This document shows positions 45,856 through 53,703 of a DNA stretch of 64,000 nt, in pieces. Position numbers and translations under genes: made by a program. This stretch comes from JAYZDF01 sp036337945 (GTDB lineage: Bacteria; Myxococcota; Kuafuiibacteriia; Kuafuiibacteriales; Kuafuiibacteriaceae): assembly GCA_036337945.1 (NCBI GenBank), contig JAYZDF010000010.1:68750-132749 (forward strand). The letters are read 5' to 3'. Below the pieces are notes generated by a model. That model had not been told where the DNA came from and did not search any database. It saw nothing but the letters and a program-made list of their open reading frames with translations. Position 1 is the first letter of the stretch; every line of letters begins with the position of its first letter.

Positions 45856-47135
45856 GCAGCAGACTCCAGGTGAGCAGTCTTACGTCCCTGTTTCCTAAGA
45901 GCGATCACTGCGATGAGGCCAATGAGAGAAAAAAGCATTAGAACGCCGTAAAAATGTTGGTGCCCGGTTGCGCCAGGACTGCGGTCGATCAACCAGCCAG
46001 CTACTGGCATGATAAAAATGTCCGGTGTATAACCTACCAACGAGATAATCCCCACGGCGGTTCCTGTTGCATGGCGAGGTACATCAACTTCTTCCATAAT
46101 CGCGAAATAGACGCCACGTAATCCGTAGATAGCAACAGCGGAGAAGAAGATAGTCAGATAAAAAACAGTCATTTTTCCGGGCGCTGGCTCGAGTACCAGA
46201 AAACTTAGATAGGAAAGAATAAGAATCGCGAAAGAAACGGCAGTTGCCTTAGTGGATGAGATTCGGTCGGCAAATATACCCACACCAATCGCTGAGGTCG
46301 GCCGAACCCATGCCGCCCATGTACTCAATTCCGCGGCTTCAACCTCGCTCATTCCATAAGCATCGACAGCAAACACTGAATAATTATCCATCCCTTTGTA
46401 TCCACAGTACGCGCAAATGACGATGAGAGAGATGAGCCAAGTGGAAGGCTGTTTGAGTACCAGCAGAACCGACTCTCCAGAATAATTATTAGGAGTAGCC
46501 TCGACAGAATGCTCTTTGGTTTCTTCAGATACAAAGAGAAGAACCAAGACTCCCGCCAGCACGGTCATCACAGAATAGGAAATGATGACTGTTCGAAGGC
46601 CTGCGGCCTGCTCGGTAACGGTCGCGGATGCGACGTCATCTGGAAGGACCATTTTGTAGAGAAAAACAATCAGCGTCGCCGCGGCAGCGGCAACCAATCC
46701 TCGACCACCATCGAGTAAGCCAAATGCTCTGCCCTGATTGCCGTTTCCGCCCCACTCTCGAGTCGAACGAATCATCGCAGCCCAAAGCAAAATGGTTGTT
46801 AGTCCCCAATAGCCGTACAAAGCTGTCATCACGGTTTTTGACGGAATCCTCAGCATGAGCATGCCCCCTGCTGAAGTTAAAAAAGCCGCTAAAGCCATGA
46901 GCTTTTTGGCCGAGAAGCGGTCTGCAAGTGTACCTCCGGGACCATATGCAGCCATGGCAACAAATCCATATGCTGAGAACATCGCTCCCAACTGGAAATT
47001 GCTTAGTCCAAAGACCTCAAGCATAGTAGGACGGAAAAACCGGGTGATGTGAAAAGGGAGTGCGAAAATGGCTTCTCCGATGAAGATAATACTGGCCATC
47101 GCAAACCAACGTCTCCATGCGGTTTGATTAGTCAT
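45852..47135 (-). CDS. MFS transporter coupled to the FAD oxidase
   Basis: A 427-residue protein of twelve membrane helices. Motif A-type GGTLADRFSAKKLMALA lies between helices 2 and 3, and the symmetric GVGIFADRISSTKA between 8 and 9. The charged central loop (EETKEHSVEATPNN) separates the halves. The N-terminus WFAMASIIFIGEAIFALPFHITRFFRP resembles glycerol-3-phosphate/hexuronate-type carriers. Coupled by overlap to the oxidase gene, so it probably imports the oxidase substrate. Confidence 0.9.
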   Translation of the reverse strand: MTNQTAWRRWFAMASIIFIGEAIFALPFHITRFFRPTMLEVFGLSNFQLGAMFSAYGFVAMAAYGPGGTLADRFSAKKLMALAAFLTSAGGMLMLRIPSKTVMTALYGYWGLTTILLWAAMIRSTREWGGNGNQGRAFGLLDGGRGLVAAAAATLIVFLYKMVLPDDVASATVTEQAAGLRTVIISYSVMTVLAGVLVLLFVSEETKEHSVEATPNNYSGESVLLVLKQPSTWLISLIVICAYCGYKGMDNYSVFAVDAYGMSEVEAAELSTWAAWVRPTSAIGVGIFADRISSTKATAVSFAILILSYLSFLVLEPAPGKMTVFYLTIFFSAVAIYGLRGVYFAIMEEVDVPRHATGTAVGIISLVGYTPDIFIMPVAGWLIDRSPGATGHQHFYGVLMLFSLIGLIAVIALRKQGRKTAHLESAA

Positions 47136-47191
47136 CAGCGTCCAGGACCATATCTCTTAATCGCGGGGAGTTTTAGAAGGGTAAGCACGAG

Positions 47192-47395
47192 TTATGAGCC
47201 AGTCGGCGGTTCGATTCCGGCAATCCGCAAAAAGAACAATACAAGTCGGGAAAAGAAACTTCGTCCATCAAGAAATCCTGTGCCCATCAAAGCAACAACC
47301 ACTAAAAAAAGGATGATGGCCAGTTGAATAAGAACCATCACTTTCCGTAGCCATTCCGAAGGCTGCGCTTCTTCTCCTGAGACTTCTTCACTCAT
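47192..47395 (-). CDS. Small one- or two-helix membrane protein
   Basis: A 67-residue protein: acidic N-terminus (MSEEVSGEEAQPSEWLRK), a strong membrane helix (VLIQLAIILFLVVVALMG) and a second hydrophobic stretch (FFSRLVLFFLRIAG). No family recognised. Its ATG lies 8 bp inside the end of the MORN lipoprotein gene and on the same strand, suggesting coupling; 56 bp separate it from the MFS gene. The hydrophobic pattern and tight spacing argue it is real. Confidence 0.55.
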   Translation of the reverse strand: MSEEVSGEEAQPSEWLRKVMVLIQLAIILFLVVVALMGTGFLDGRSFFSRLVLFFLRIAGIEPPTGS

Positions 47396-48209
47396 CTATC
47401 GACTCCGGTCGCGTCCAGCCCTTAGTCTGACTGAATTCCTTACATGAGACAACCTCGCCTTGCTTCGAATAGCAAACGCGTTGCGTTTCTTTGTCATCCT
47501 TGAAGGTAAATCGTGCAAGGAGCTCACCGCTTCGGTAGTAGAGGGACTTGTCGCCACTTTGCTGGCCATCCTGGAATTGCTGAATCGACAGGGTTGCGCC
47601 ATTCGTATGATAGACGTACTGGATACCGTCTATCTTGCCATTTCTGCAGGTGTTCCGATTGATGAGTACACCTTTTTTTGAGTACAAGAAATTCTCGCCT
47701 TCACACTTGCCTGCTCGATAGACAACTCTTCGCATGATTCGGCCGTTGTCATAGTATTCAACGGACACGCCGTCGAGAACACCGTTTTCATACGTTTCGT
47801 CTTTACGCTGAAAGCCCGTTTCATACCAAGTGCGCATTCTTCCGTGAGGTCGGTCGTTCAAATACGTTACGATTTCACGAGGACGCCCATTTTTGAACCA
47901 AAGCTCGTGTTTGCCGTGCTTCTTACCGAGATTGTACTGACGTTGAGCGACCGTCTGCCCGTTTGAGGAATATTCAAACATTCGACCGTCGAGCAGGTTA
48001 TCCCGATAATAACCTTCGAGATGCATATTTCCATCCGAATGGAATGTCGTCCATTTCCCGTAACGAAGCTTTTTGCCGTCTGGGCCGGTCCGCAGCGTAC
48101 CTTTCTCTTTTATGGTTCCATCTGGGTAGAAAACTTCTACGGTTTCAAGATCACTACACGCAGCAAGCGCAGCGACTCCGACAATCATAAAAGCAGACCG
48201 AGGTGACAC
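47388..48209 (-). CDS. MORN-variant repeat lipoprotein, shorter paralogue
   Basis: About eight MORN-variant units (for example GTIKEKG, GNMHLEGYYRDNLLDG, FKNGRPREIVTYLNDRPHG) follow a lipobox (VAALAAC). The C-terminal part has paired Cys (GKCEG, NRNTCRNG, RVCYSKQGEVVSCKE). The frame is open to 48245; GTG 48209 gives a compact signal with one Arg, but the start is not certain. Similar in plan to the 15-repeat protein at 4455-5828 and likewise not next to any toxin. It follows the PF10118 gene on the same strand. Confidence 0.82.
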   Translation of the reverse strand: MSPRSAFMIVGVAALAACSDLETVEVFYPDGTIKEKGTLRTGPDGKKLRYGKWTTFHSDGNMHLEGYYRDNLLDGRMFEYSSNGQTVAQRQYNLGKKHGKHELWFKNGRPREIVTYLNDRPHGRMRTWYETGFQRKDETYENGVLDGVSVEYYDNGRIMRRVVYRAGKCEGENFLYSKKGVLINRNTCRNGKIDGIQYVYHTNGATLSIQQFQDGQQSGDKSLYYRSGELLARFTFKDDKETQRVCYSKQGEVVSCKEFSQTKGWTRPESIDE

Positions 48210-48268
48210 ACTCTGGAATGTGATTTCGATGGCGTTGCAAGACAAGCGATTTTACTGAAAAAAGGGTA

Positions 48269-49105
48269 TTATGCTGCTTCAAGCCCTACACTTTTTAGAT
48301 ATTCCCGCGCCAAATGAAGGTTATCGATCTGATTCGGATGGAAATCACGACGCCAATAGTCGCGAAACGCATCGAGCATTTGTCCATTCATGACCTTTCG
48401 CTGCCAAACTGCGCGCACAAAAGAACGCATCGCGCGTCTAAAGCCTTTCTTTTCCTGAGACACCAACATAAGCGTGCCCATAGTCCAAAAAGAGCTGAGC
48501 AAGATCATCGCTGCAACCAGTCCAGCAATCCTCAACGAGTATCGATCATCGACCGTTTGCAATACATCAAAGGCTACGGCTTTATGCTCAATCTCCTCCG
48601 CCGCGTGCCATTTGAGTAGTTCTCGCATCACCGGGTGTGCCCCCTCAAGATCGTCCTGACTCAGAGCGCCTGTTGCAAACATGGCCGTGAAATGCTCAAG
48701 TGCAGCAGTAACGGCGAGATTTAAATTTTTAGGAGCATTGGACTCAACGATATCGAATGCAATCTTCTGATAAACATCTAGAAACTTCGTGGTGTCTAAT
48801 CCGTGAGACTCAAGGATTTCAAAGAAGCGTTCATGTTCTCGAGAGTGAGCACCCTCTTGGCCATAGAAGCCTTTGATATCTTCGCGTAGCTTTGGATCCG
48901 TAATCATCTTCTCAAAGTGACGCACACTACGAACAAAAAAACGTTCTCCCTTCGGAAATATCATATTGAGTGAGTTGGACATGTGCGTCGCAAGGATATC
49001 GTCATCAAACCAAAAGCGAGGAATGTCGGCGTCTTTAAAAGCAAAATCTAATTTTCGAACAGGTATCGCTGAATTTCCAGATTTAATTTCTTTTGTTTCA
49101 ATCAT
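48269..49105 (-). CDS. PF10118-type metal-dependent (di-iron) hydrolase
   Basis: A 278-residue helical protein. Ferritin-like metal ligands are visible: E in GQEGAHSREHERF (E-x2-H and H-x2-E), E in ALEHFTAMF, and KWHAAEEIEHKAVAFDV (E-x2-H). This pattern belongs to bacterial proteins annotated as metal-dependent hydrolases (PF10118), whose chemistry is unproven. A hydrophobic helical stretch near 200-225 could lie on a membrane. It lies 47 bp after the epimerase gene on the same strand, hence under the TetR operator at 50227. Confidence 0.85.
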   Translation of the reverse strand: MIETKEIKSGNSAIPVRKLDFAFKDADIPRFWFDDDILATHMSNSLNMIFPKGERFFVRSVRHFEKMITDPKLREDIKGFYGQEGAHSREHERFFEILESHGLDTTKFLDVYQKIAFDIVESNAPKNLNLAVTAALEHFTAMFATGALSQDDLEGAHPVMRELLKWHAAEEIEHKAVAFDVLQTVDDRYSLRIAGLVAAMILLSSFWTMGTLMLVSQEKKGFRRAMRSFVRAVWQRKVMNGQMLDAFRDYWRRDFHPNQIDNLHLAREYLKSVGLEAA

Positions 49106-49152
49106 TTTATTTCTCCATGCTCGTTGCGTAAGTTACAAAAGCAAGCATTATT

Positions 49153-50226
49153 TCATTCCCCTAAAATTCGTTTCGTAATGGTTTGGGATATATTGAGTAT
49201 CGTCTTACCCGGCTGAAAATGAGTGGCTTTTGTCGTTGGTAATCCTTCAGGATGTAATTCCTCGACGAATTTCCCAATAATGGACAAGCTACTGTTGTAG
49301 CGCGGCGTCCAACCGAGTTCAACTTTCGCTTTTTCAATACACTGATTCATGTGAATATTCCCGTAACGAGACCAAGCAGGGTCGATTGCATCTTTGACTC
49401 TCAGTCGAGCCTTCGCAATCGAAATGGTATCAAGCAATACCTTCAGAGGCCCTTTCGGGTCTAACGCGCGTAGTCCCAGAGATTGTGCTATCTCGCGAGT
49501 GCTCGATAGTTCTTGAGCGCTGAGGTTGAATGCTCCATGCGCCTTGTTCTTTATAGCAAGCAAACATGCATCCGCGACGTCCTCATCCCAAACCAGAGGC
49601 ATCGGTACATTATCACTCCCGACAAGATACCCTTTTTCCAGAGCCCGCTTGAACAAAGCTGACAACGGATTATTCATGTTCGTACCAACAAGAATGGATG
49701 GACGGAGTCTCGTTATGCGAATCGATGCATGCTGCTGTTCGAACTGGTCTAAAAATTCTTCGACTTGAAATTTCGCGGACGAATAAGGGAAGGCTTTAAC
49801 GTGAACTCGCGCAGCGTTTTCCTTGATAGGCAAAGAATGCCCGGCACAAACGCCGTAGGCCGCTACCGACGAAACATAGACAACCTGCTGAACATTTTTC
49901 TTCGCAGCGCACTCAAAAACGTTACGACTACCACCCACGTTGATCGCGTCAAATTCATGACGAGGAAGATAATGTGTCACGACAAACGCCAAATGAATAA
50001 CAACGTCGACGCCCTCAAAGCAGTCGCCTATCTCGTCATTCCGAATGTCTATTTGGTGATACACAAGCTTGGGATCCGTGAGGGGAGATGCAGCCAAATC
50101 GATGGCTCGTACTTCAGATACAGATTCGTCCCCCAAAAGCCGCGAAACGACTAAGCGTCCTAACTGGCCTGAGGCCCCCGTCACGGCGATCACAGTTTTT
50201 GAACTAGACTTTTCAGCCATCAACAT
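49153..50226 (-). CDS. NAD-dependent epimerase/dehydratase (extended SDR)
   Basis: A 357-residue extended short-chain dehydrogenase. The NAD motif GASGQLG is at 17-23, the catalytic triad comes from YVSSVAAYG and PYSSAKFQ (Y-x3-K), and the substrate domain includes RLRPSILVG. No membrane segment. The start at 50226 lies 2 bp inside the inverted-repeat operator shared with the divergent tetR; an alternative ATG is at 50220. With PF10118 downstream, a lipid- or steroid-modifying pathway is possible, but the substrate is unknown. Confidence 0.9.
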   Translation of the reverse strand: MLMAEKSSSKTVIAVTGASGQLGRLVVSRLLGDESVSEVRAIDLAASPLTDPKLVYHQIDIRNDEIGDCFEGVDVVIHLAFVVTHYLPRHEFDAINVGGSRNVFECAAKKNVQQVVYVSSVAAYGVCAGHSLPIKENAARVHVKAFPYSSAKFQVEEFLDQFEQQHASIRITRLRPSILVGTNMNNPLSALFKRALEKGYLVGSDNVPMPLVWDEDVADACLLAIKNKAHGAFNLSAQELSSTREIAQSLGLRALDPKGPLKVLLDTISIAKARLRVKDAIDPAWSRYGNIHMNQCIEKAKVELGWTPRYNSSLSIIGKFVEELHPEGLPTTKATHFQPGKTILNISQTITKRILGE

Positions 50227-50248
50227 ATAAAAACATACGTGTTTTTAT
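50227..50248. promoter_or_regulatory. TetR operator between epimerase and tetR (9-bp perfect arms)
   Basis: ATAAAAACA-TACG-TGTTTTTAT is a perfect inverted repeat of 9 bp per arm. It spans the entire gap between the divergent epimerase and TetR genes and touches both annotated starts, so a bound dimer would block both. A GATC begins at its right edge (50249-50252). Binding is inferred from symmetry and place. Confidence 0.75.
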
Positions 50249-50918
50249 GATCGATGAAAAGGAAAAAATCATAGAAGAGAATATGAACAATCTCCCCAAG
50301 AGATCACCAGGAAGAGGCCGATACGACAGACGCCAAACGAAGCAAGAACGCCAAGAAGAACAGAGGGTTATGATTCTCGAGGCCACAATGCACGTTCTGA
50401 TTCGTGAAGGTTATTCGCAAACGACGGTTTCTAAAATCTGCAATGAAGCCAAAATGTCACGCGCCACTTTTTATAATCACTACAGGGGATTACGCGAGGT
50501 CGTATTGGCACTCCACGATGACGTGGCCGATTTTGTTTTCGAACACGTTGAATCAGCGACCACGCAAGCCAACGACGACTATGAGCGACTTCGGCGAGGC
50601 GTCGAAAGCTTTATGGAGATCATCGGTGAGAATCCGGATGAAGCGCGCGTTATGTTTCGTGAAATCAGATCCGCGGGACCTTCGTATGAAGCTCGGCACG
50701 AAGAGAAATTTAGACGATTCGTCGACAAATTGAAGCAAGATGTTGAGCAAGCATTTGAAGCGGGGCTTTTGCCTCGAATGCCGACAGAGGATGTCATCAT
50801 TGCGATTGTTGGAGGGATGGAGGCTGTAGCGATGCGCTATGTTCTCAGTGAGAGACCAGAAGATATCGCTCAATCGGTTCCCGCGATGATAGAGCTTGTC
50901 ACGCGGGCACTGCTGTAG
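50247..50918 (+). CDS. TetR-family regulator of the epimerase locus
   Basis: The helix-turn-helix TTVSKICNEAKMSRATFYNHY, preceded by ILEATMHVLIREGY, is clearly TetR. A basic, Arg/Gln/Glu-rich N-terminal arm (~35 residues) precedes it. ATG 50247 lies inside the operator; ATG 50283, with AGAAGAGA just upstream, would give MNNLPKR and leave the operator in the leader, and I consider both possible. It ends 3 bp before the next lipoprotein gene. Likely represses itself and the divergent genes. Confidence 0.9.
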   Translation: MIDEKEKIIEENMNNLPKRSPGRGRYDRRQTKQERQEEQRVMILEATMHVLIREGYSQTTVSKICNEAKMSRATFYNHYRGLREVVLALHDDVADFVFEHVESATTQANDDYERLRRGVESFMEIIGENPDEARVMFREIRSAGPSYEARHEEKFRRFVDKLKQDVEQAFEAGLLPRMPTEDVIIAIVGGMEAVAMRYVLSERPEDIAQSVPAMIELVTRALL

Positions 50919-50921
50919 TCA

Positions 50922-51491
50922 TTGTTTATGGGTATCGTGAACGTTTCAAAACTTCGATTCATGTGGCTGGTTTTTTTTGTTTTCAGCGCAGCTTCTTGCG
51001 GAGAAGAAAACTCAGCAGACACCGATAACGTTCCCCCGCGAGAACCTTTTTTTCTGACCGACCAAGCAGCGTGGCAAGCGATGACTCAAGAGGAAGACCC
51101 TTTTGCAAATGAGGGCCTTTATCAAGATTGTATCGAAGGAGGATTCAAGGTGGAAACGACAATTCTGGAAGTAGAAACTGATATTTGCCCATACGTCACG
51201 CTCACTCAGCCAACGAAGCAGGACATCCTCGTTGGTGATGAGATAGACTTTAGTTTCTGGCACTTGGTGCTGGTCTCAGAATCTCCTGCCGCTGCGCATG
51301 TGGTGCTCAGACTGGGTGAATTCTTCGAGTTTGAGCAGGCCATCACCATTCCGTCGTCCGAAATGATTTACCCAGTTCGGTGGAAGGCCACAGAAAAAAT
51401 CCCTAATGGAACGACTATGTATTTTCATCTCCATAATCATGGATTTAATTCCTACCGGCTGTCAGAGATTGAAGTTACCCCTGCTTCCTGA
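50922..51491 (+). CDS. Lipoprotein of unknown function
   Basis: A 189-residue protein with a lipobox (FVFSAASCGEEN). The start is ambiguous (TTG 50922 or ATG 50928). The mature part is acidic and strand-rich with an early Cys pair (YQDCIEGG, ETDICPYV) and the pattern GDEIDFSFWHLVL...TMYFHLHNHG, which suggests a beta-sandwich perhaps with His ligands. I know no family. It follows tetR by 3 bp, so it is probably in the tetR transcript. Confidence 0.7.
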   Translation: MFMGIVNVSKLRFMWLVFFVFSAASCGEENSADTDNVPPREPFFLTDQAAWQAMTQEEDPFANEGLYQDCIEGGFKVETTILEVETDICPYVTLTQPTKQDILVGDEIDFSFWHLVLVSESPAAAHVVLRLGEFFEFEQAITIPSSEMIYPVRWKATEKIPNGTTMYFHLHNHGFNSYRLSEIEVTPAS

Positions 51492-51512
51492 AATTGATGT
51501 AAACTTCCATGC

Positions 51513-52319
51513 ATGGCAAATTCCAGGCCGGCTCAACAAAACTCCATCGCGACAAAAATGCAGGTGCGCAAGTGGTATAACGAACTTGCGGGTTCAACCC
51601 AAGGCCTCACCGATTGGACCTTCATGAACTATGGTTACTCTGATTCTCAGTCAGCTGACCTCATACCTCTTACAGGGCTCGATGAGTGGAACCGGTACCC
51701 TATCCAACTTTACCACCACCTCGCATCGAAGCTACAGCTCGATGGTGCCGAACTTTTAGATATTGGTTCGGGACGTGGAGGCGGCGCAGACTATATTGCT
51801 AGAACCTTCCGTGTGTCCTTCGTTACTGGTGTTGATCTGAGCCACGAAGCGGTCGCGCTTTGTAAAACACTGCATAAAAATAAAAGAGTAGATTTTATTC
51901 AAGGAGATGCAGAACGTCTTTCGTTTCAAAATGAAAGTTTTGACGCTATCACCAGCGTTGAAGCGACTCATTGCTTCGTTTCTATCGAAAGATTCTTGAG
52001 AGAAGCTTTTCGCGTTCTGCGCCATCAAGGCCAACTTGTGATTACTGACTTTCGGACACCAGAAAGTTTTGACGTATTTTTTGAGCAAGTTGAAAAAAGC
52101 GACTTCGAAACGATCAGTTATGAAGACATTAGTTCAAACGTTATTCTAGCACTGCAGAAAGACCACGAACGAAAAAAAGAGTTTTGTAATCAATATCTCC
52201 AAGGAGACGTTTCGGCGCAATTTCCACACTTCGCCGCTTTACAGGGCTCCCAGACGTACGACGACTTCATATCTGGGAATTATCTTTACAAAACTATTCA
52301 TCTAAAGCGATCCACCTAA
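51513..52319 (+). CDS. SAM-dependent methyltransferase (type 11, lipid-type)
   Basis: Class I methyltransferase of 268 residues. SAM motif I is DIGSGRGGGA, then TGVDLSHEA (post-I), QGDAERLSF and VEATHCF (motif II region), and FRVLRHQGQLVITDFR. The pre-motif WNRYPIQLYHHLA together with GRGGG closely resembles the phthiotriol-type methyltransferases of mycobacteria, which act on lipids. An alternative start is M16. It begins 21 nt after the lipoprotein gene and ends 1 nt before the next methyltransferase gene. Confidence 0.87.
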   Translation: MANSRPAQQNSIATKMQVRKWYNELAGSTQGLTDWTFMNYGYSDSQSADLIPLTGLDEWNRYPIQLYHHLASKLQLDGAELLDIGSGRGGGADYIARTFRVSFVTGVDLSHEAVALCKTLHKNKRVDFIQGDAERLSFQNESFDAITSVEATHCFVSIERFLREAFRVLRHQGQLVITDFRTPESFDVFFEQVEKSDFETISYEDISSNVILALQKDHERKKEFCNQYLQGDVSAQFPHFAALQGSQTYDDFISGNYLYKTIHLKRST

Positions 52320-52320
52320 T

Positions 52321-52953
52321 ATGTTTGTTGTAGACGAGCAAATCGAAGAGTACGCCGAAAGATTTACGAGTAAAGAAACCGACTTGATGGCACGGTTGCG
52401 AGAGGAAACCTTGCAGTCTCGCACAGATGCTCAAATGCTTGTTGGGCCCCTCGAAGGCGCATTCTTGCAAACCCTCGTGAACATAACGCAGGCAAAGCAA
52501 GTCCTAGAAATTGGAACGTATACGGGTTACAGCGCGCTTTGGATGGCTGCAGGACTCCCTGACGATGGCCAACTAACCACTCTAGATTTAGATGAAGAAA
52601 CAAACTTAGTCGCCAAACGTTATTGGAAAGAAAGCCCGAATGGTTCGAAGATAAAGCCTATTCTCGGTGACGCAAGACAAACTTTACCAAAGCTGCATGG
52701 TCACTTTGATCTTATTTTCCTCGATGCCGACAAAGAGAACTACATTGAGTATTGGGCACACTGCAAAAGACTCGTACGAACTGGCGGCTTGATTGTCGTC
52801 GACAATGTACTTTGGAGCGGAAAAGCCTTAGCTCCCGATTCTGAACTCGCTCACGCAATCGCTGATTTCAACGAGCATATTCGAGAAGACAAAGAGACAC
52901 TAAGAGTCATGCTTACGGTCCGAGATGGGATGCTCCTGGCGGTTAAGAAATGA
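52321..52953 (+). CDS. O-methyltransferase (caffeoyl-CoA OMT family)
   Basis: A 210-residue SAM-dependent O-methyltransferase. LEIGTYTGYSALWMA is motif I, FLDADKENY carries the metal-binding DADK, and GGLIVVDNVLWSG the second metal ligands (D-N). These proteins use Mg to methylate vicinal diols or catechol-type oxygens on small molecules. The start abuts the previous gene, and the end overlaps the lysoplasmalogenase gene in ATGA. Confidence 0.92.
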   Translation: MFVVDEQIEEYAERFTSKETDLMARLREETLQSRTDAQMLVGPLEGAFLQTLVNITQAKQVLEIGTYTGYSALWMAAGLPDDGQLTTLDLDEETNLVAKRYWKESPNGSKIKPILGDARQTLPKLHGHFDLIFLDADKENYIEYWAHCKRLVRTGGLIVVDNVLWSGKALAPDSELAHAIADFNEHIREDKETLRVMLTVRDGMLLAVKK

Positions 52954-53591
52954 TAGAGTTGTCATTCTGGGATCTTCCAGCTGCGGTGTGTCTCGTATCT
53001 ATGCTCGCTATGCTTTTTTGTGAGTTCAAACTCTATGAGCGAGGAATTGCGACCTTCAAAGTCATTGCCTCTACCGCCTTCGTTATTGCTGGATACTTTC
53101 AGGGTGGAGAAGGGACTTTTTACGGAACCTGTATTTTGGCTGCGCTTATTCTGAGCTGGTGGGGAGACGTGTTTTTGCTGTCGAAGTCAGAACCGGTTTT
53201 TAAGCTCGGAATTTTGGCTTTTCTTTTAGGGCATGTCGCGTACGTAGTTGCTTTTGCGCAATCGGCGTTTAGCTGGACTGGTGCGGCTGCTGGATTGGGG
53301 GTCGTAGGGCTCATTGCATTGCTGGTAGGACGCTGGTTGATCCCGAAACTCGAATCAGGAATGAGGCCAGCAGTGATCGCATACATTACAGTGATTTCCA
53401 TCATGGTCGTTTTTGCGAGCGCTTTGAGCGTCGCAACTATGCATTTTCAGGTTTTACTAGGGGCGACGATGTTTTTCGTCTCGGACCTCGCGGTGGCCAA
53501 ACATCGCTTCGTATCGCCGGGTTTCGCCAATAAAATCTGGGGGTTACCGCTTTATTATGGAGCGCAAATTATCCTGGTCTACACAATCTAA
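52950..53591 (+). CDS. Lysoplasmalogenase (YhhN/TMEM86 family)
   Basis: A 213-residue membrane protein with seven or eight helices. The family signatures are SWWGDVFLL (with the catalytic-type Asp), LGILAFLLGHVAYVVAF, GATMFFVSDLAVA (second Asp) and YYGAQIILV at the end. TMEM86/YhhN hydrolyses the vinyl-ether bond of lysoplasmalogens. Coupled to the O-methyltransferase gene by ATGA. Myxobacteria make ether lipids and plasmalogens, so the substrate could be native. Confidence 0.92.
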   Translation: MIELSFWDLPAAVCLVSMLAMLFCEFKLYERGIATFKVIASTAFVIAGYFQGGEGTFYGTCILAALILSWWGDVFLLSKSEPVFKLGILAFLLGHVAYVVAFAQSAFSWTGAAAGLGVVGLIALLVGRWLIPKLESGMRPAVIAYITVISIMVVFASALSVATMHFQVLLGATMFFVSDLAVAKHRFVSPGFANKIWGLPLYYGAQIILVYTI

Positions 53592-53703
53592 AAATTGAGG
53601 CTGTCTAATGTGCTCAAAGCTCCCCCTATGTAGGTCTAACTTTTTGAAATAATTGTCTTTTTCTCATGCAGAGCGAGTTCATTTTGGTTATGTTCGCGCG
53701 CGA

